64,000 nt of DNA from Styela clava (lineage: Eukaryota; Chordata; Ascidiacea; Stolidobranchia; Styelidae), in contig NC_135259.1 in NCBI RefSeq assembly GCF_964204865.1, positions 4,216,001-4,280,000 on the forward strand. The letters run 5' to 3'. Under the pieces are notes generated by a model. It had not been told where the DNA came from. It was given only the letters and a program-made list of their open reading frames with translations, and searched no databases. Positions within the stretch are counted from its first letter, which is position 1. Each line of letters begins with the position of its first letter. Position numbers and translations under genes: made by a program. Of this stretch, positions 60,631-64,000 are shown one piece after another.

Positions 60631-60771
60631 TTGTCAGTGTGCAGTAAGAGGCTTAGAATATATTTATTCTTGCTACAGCATTGTTGCTGCAATATACGCA
60701 ATACGGATCGACATGCACAAAGGTATAGAAAAAGGAAAAAAAGTTTGTTAGTATCACGTAACCCCGTCTGA

Positions 60772-62890
60772 CAGTTTCTTTATGCATACGCACAATGGCT
60801 GCTGAGGAAATGCGACATACGGTCATTGGAAATGGTCAAGTAGCAGTAAGGGTAGAAAAGGAAATAGCAATGAAAGCAAAATGCTTCAGGCTTTACAGTA
60901 GCCGGCTCTTGTAATGCAAGTAACTGTATAAGCAATAACAATTTGTAAATGTACGCACTTTCGTGGTCTAATAATCTTTTAAATGAATATTTGTCATGAA
61001 TTTTGTATGTATTTAGTCGAAATTTGTCATGAAAATTTCATTATTTTGCATCGCTTCGTCTTCATATTATAAATATGCATTAGAAGAGGTCGAGAGCAAA
61101 ACACTTTGGAACAAACGTATTGAAATTAGTTTTAAGATTTCACGAGTTTTTAGATTGCTGTTAAGGAGTAGAAGAAAATCATAAGTGTTCTCAAGAATAG
61201 GTAGCACTTAGCTTTTAGTAAGGGAGTCGCTCATATTTGTTCTAGAATCGCATTGCAAATAAGGCCATGGCGGTAATGTAGATACGAGTCAATTGCGAAT
61301 TTGAACTCCGTCAGAATAATTCGGTCAGAATTTCATTTGCGCCAAACTATACCTTGAAAAGGCTCTGAAATTGTGTTACATTTATTCTAGCAAATGTTAT
61401 ATCCATTTAGCGAATCGTATTTTGTGGTAATAACTCGCGAAGGTAAAGAATTGCAAGTTCTTTTCAAACAATGAAGTAGATAACATTGTAATAAAACAAT
61501 AAGTCGATGTCATTACTTGATGCGTCATCAGATGTCATGTCGATATTTGAACTTTCCAAATAAATTTATGATATTAAACTTTTGTTGTTAACCAAACATT
61601 GAGGCGGGCACTTTGTGAGGCAATGTTCCTGGAATCTGCATTTGTTTTGAAAAAGTTGTCACAACTAAAACATTTCGGCGAGTGCGGAAGGTATATTGTA
61701 ATAATATTTATGTAGAACTTATATAAGAGGATAAACATATTGACAACGGTACATTGACAGAGAAAAGTAGCCTTGATGTCCGTCATTGAGCTTACGCAAT
61801 ACCCGACCAACACCTAATGAAAATTTGTGTCCTATTTAACTAATAATTCCTGGAAGTATATCAATATATGTTCTGAATAGTTTGCTTTCGTATATTTAAA
61901 AAAATTTCATTTCAATTTAATTTAACAAAGCCATCTACAATTCATGATTACCATGCGCATGGGCATTTATACACAGTGCGCTAATGTAACACAAGGTAGT
62001 TTATGAATTTTGTTATAAGTATGTTTCCAATGGTAAAACAAACAGTATATATATCGAGATCGAAGCCAATGTACGTCATTTTCACATTTGACAAGACAGC
62101 GTCGATAAGCTGGTCGCTAATACAAAATACAATGCGAAGTAAGGTCGCGTTTAAATGCCGTTTTAAAAATAATTCAGTTACTGTTAAGAAATAAGTAGCA
62201 TGTGAACAAATTTGAGTAACAAAAGAAATAAGAAACATTCTGACAAAAGGGATTTTACCTCGTATTATGATAACTCGTGATCTTCACCTGTCAGGTTCCC
62301 CGACTTTGAATAAACATTTACAATATTGACCATTCTACGGAACTGTGCGTGAGGTCTAGATTAGTAAATGAGTAATTTGATCTTAACAATTACTCGGACT
62401 TGGAAACATGGTACTAAAATTAATCTAACATAGCAACAATGTGATTTGTGACACTGACCGACTCAGAGGCCTATTACTGTAAGGTATTGCGAGAAGAGAT
62501 ACGTTTTCAAGTGTGCAAAAGTGGAGAATTTTTGGGTTTATAAGTTATAAAAAAAAATAGAAAAAGATAGGTAGTCTGCGGAAGACAACCAGATTAAACT
62601 ATTGAATATTTTTATGTTTTGTTTTTCTGGAGTAATGTAGAAAATAGGCTTGAATGAGTTACAAGGCATCACAAACCTCAATTTTATCATCCCAGTTGCC
62701 GCGGAACCATTCATATAGTATGCTACCCATCTTTTCATTTTAAAGGGGTTATTCCCCCTATATTGTATATAGGGAAATCACTGCACCCATTTAACAACTC
62801 TAGTTTATTATCATCACTCATAATTATCCACTTTCTTGGATCTACTTTCAGTTGTAATTATGTAATTTATTAGTAATGGGCATTGGCAAC
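60772..62890. other. No gene recognised
   Basis: AT-rich upstream region of the gene that begins near 62902. Overlapping frames on both strands at 61574-61813, 61981-62238 and 62538-62738 have no domain or splice support. The palindrome CCCCCTATATTGTATATAGGG at 62754-62774 may be part of a promoter. Confidence 0.4.
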
Positions 62891-62901
62891 ATAAAATTGA
62901 G

Positions 62902-63068
62902 ATGCGTTTTCGGAAGATTCGAAAAATTGGCCGCTGGAAAAATTGGCGTCTGATATCTGTAGTAATATCTTGTTTCACTTTCGGCCTGTTCGTGGGGTGG
63001 GTGGGCAACACCGATCAAATAAAAGAAGAGATTGAACTTCGAGTTGATCATGCACCGCCTGACGCAAG
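62902..63068 (+). CDS. First coding exon of a type II membrane protein (partial)
   Basis: From ATG 62902 the frame runs 55 codons plus 2 nt to a perfect donor (GCAAG|GTAAGT). It encodes a short basic N-terminus (MRFRKIRKIGRWKNWR), a hydrophobic segment of about 17 residues (LISVVISCFTFGLFVGW) and then a polar stem (IKEEIELRVDH). A basic cytosolic tail, one signal-anchor helix and a charged stem are the layout of Golgi type II proteins such as glycosyl- or sulfotransferases. The catalytic part must lie beyond 64000, so the family cannot be named. An upstream ATG at 62878 is in another frame and hits a stop after 25 codons. Confidence 0.7.
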
Positions 63069-64000
63069 GTAAGTTGTGCGAAAATTATTACAAGCAAACA
63101 ATTTAGTCTTTGGCAAGACATTCTATAATTTGCAGTCTGCGCATATTCCCGTGTTTGAACTCTCTCAGTTTCATAACCTAAAACTGTTTCATTTACGTTG
63201 TTTTTGAATGTTTTATGGCTAAAACAGGATCATCGAAAGATTGTTTTTGATTGTATGTGTCAAACAAAAATGCTTGTTGGAGCCAATATTGACCATTTTA
63301 CGCTGTGATTTGCAGTTTATTCAAAAACTTCGTTTAGAAATTGACAAATACCAAATTATTACTGCAAATATACGTTGTTTGACCTAGGTAAATGTAATTT
63401 CAAATGCCACTAATTTACGTTTTTTGAAAGAACACCAGATAATCATCTCATCGGCTGTGTACATTCTATAAAAACTCGGACTTTAAGAATCAACAAACGT
63501 TATCATGTTCTGAATAGGAATACGATTCATTTCATGTAGTCGAAAATGGGACGCCACTGAGGTTTTTATTTCTGGATCGACTGCGCGTAGATTTGTATTT
63601 GTAGCATTGAATGTTCACCTACCCATATATTAGGATGCACTCCCGAGTCCCGATATACTAAAAAAAAGATTAGCGTTCAAATTTCATTTCTAATTACTCG
63701 AAGGGAAGTGAATAACTTGACTATCGCAGACATGATGTACAACACGTTCTTTGATGTTAATTTTAAGACCCCCAAAATCAATAAAGATTGAATCAAGTCA
63801 TACATCAAACCACTACATTATATATTGATAGAAGATCTTTTCGTGTATAGTCATCATATAATGCAACGGATCAATATTATTTTATAACATACCATAATAA
63901 TCAATAATTTTACTTTGATGTTCGCTATATATCAAATTTATTTATTAACCCTCATTAAAATTTAATTCGTGTTCCTCAATTGACTATAAAAATTATATTG
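63069..64000 (+). other. First intron of the type II membrane-protein gene
   Basis: No in-phase exon with acceptor and donor was seen up to the end of the window, so the first intron is probably longer than 0.9 kb. Confidence 0.5.

Noticed and set aside
1..64000. CRISPR arrays, tRNA or rRNA genes
   Set aside because: The repeats present are minisatellites, palindromes or transposons without regular unique spacers; no cloverleaf or rRNA-like conserved segment was recognised by eye.

Overview
The window is AT-rich animal genomic DNA. Genes are split into short exons with GT/AG splice sites, AATAAA polyadenylation signals are present, and there are no bacterial-style operons or ribosome binding sites. 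Compact introns, several small non-autonomous DNA transposons and a 3' splice site fixed 16 nt before the start codon in a gene family (compatible with spliced-leader trans-splicing) fit a tunicate such as an ascidian. That placement is a low-confidence inference; no marker gene in the window proves it.

Layout. (1) 0.66-2.6 kb, + strand: a four-exon gene for a polytopic membrane protein of about 387 residues from a family I do not recognise. (2) 2.9-8.7 kb, - strand: a three-exon gene for a secreted, highly charged six-cysteine peptide (7079-8357), a deletion-derived pseudogene of it (about 2960-4440), and between them an inverted-repeat pair flanking a C-terminal membrane-helix exon. (3) 12-53 kb, - strand: five tandem copies of a four-exon gene encoding a signal peptide plus a twelve-cysteine mature peptide of about 80-85 residues. 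The copies start at about 15.6, 25.2, 37.35, 44.65 and 52.95 kb. Copies 1-4 look intact; copy 5 has a 5-nt deletion in its signal-peptide exon. (4) Between the copies lie long imperfect palindromes, hAT-type and TA-flanked transposable elements, and duplicated blocks. (5) 55-62.9 kb: mostly no recognisable gene. (6) 62.9-64 kb, + strand: the first coding exon of a probable type II membrane protein, whose remainder lies beyond the window.

Biologically, the centre of the window is an expanding cluster of secreted, cysteine-rich peptide genes. The cysteine framework and splice phases are fixed while the residues between the cysteines vary, and a different small charged secreted peptide gene sits beside the cluster. 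Such arrays are typical of secreted effectors (host defence, venom or mucus, reproductive or signalling peptides), but the sequence does not say which. Exons were assigned by reading splice sites and phase by eye; no database search or transcript evidence was available.
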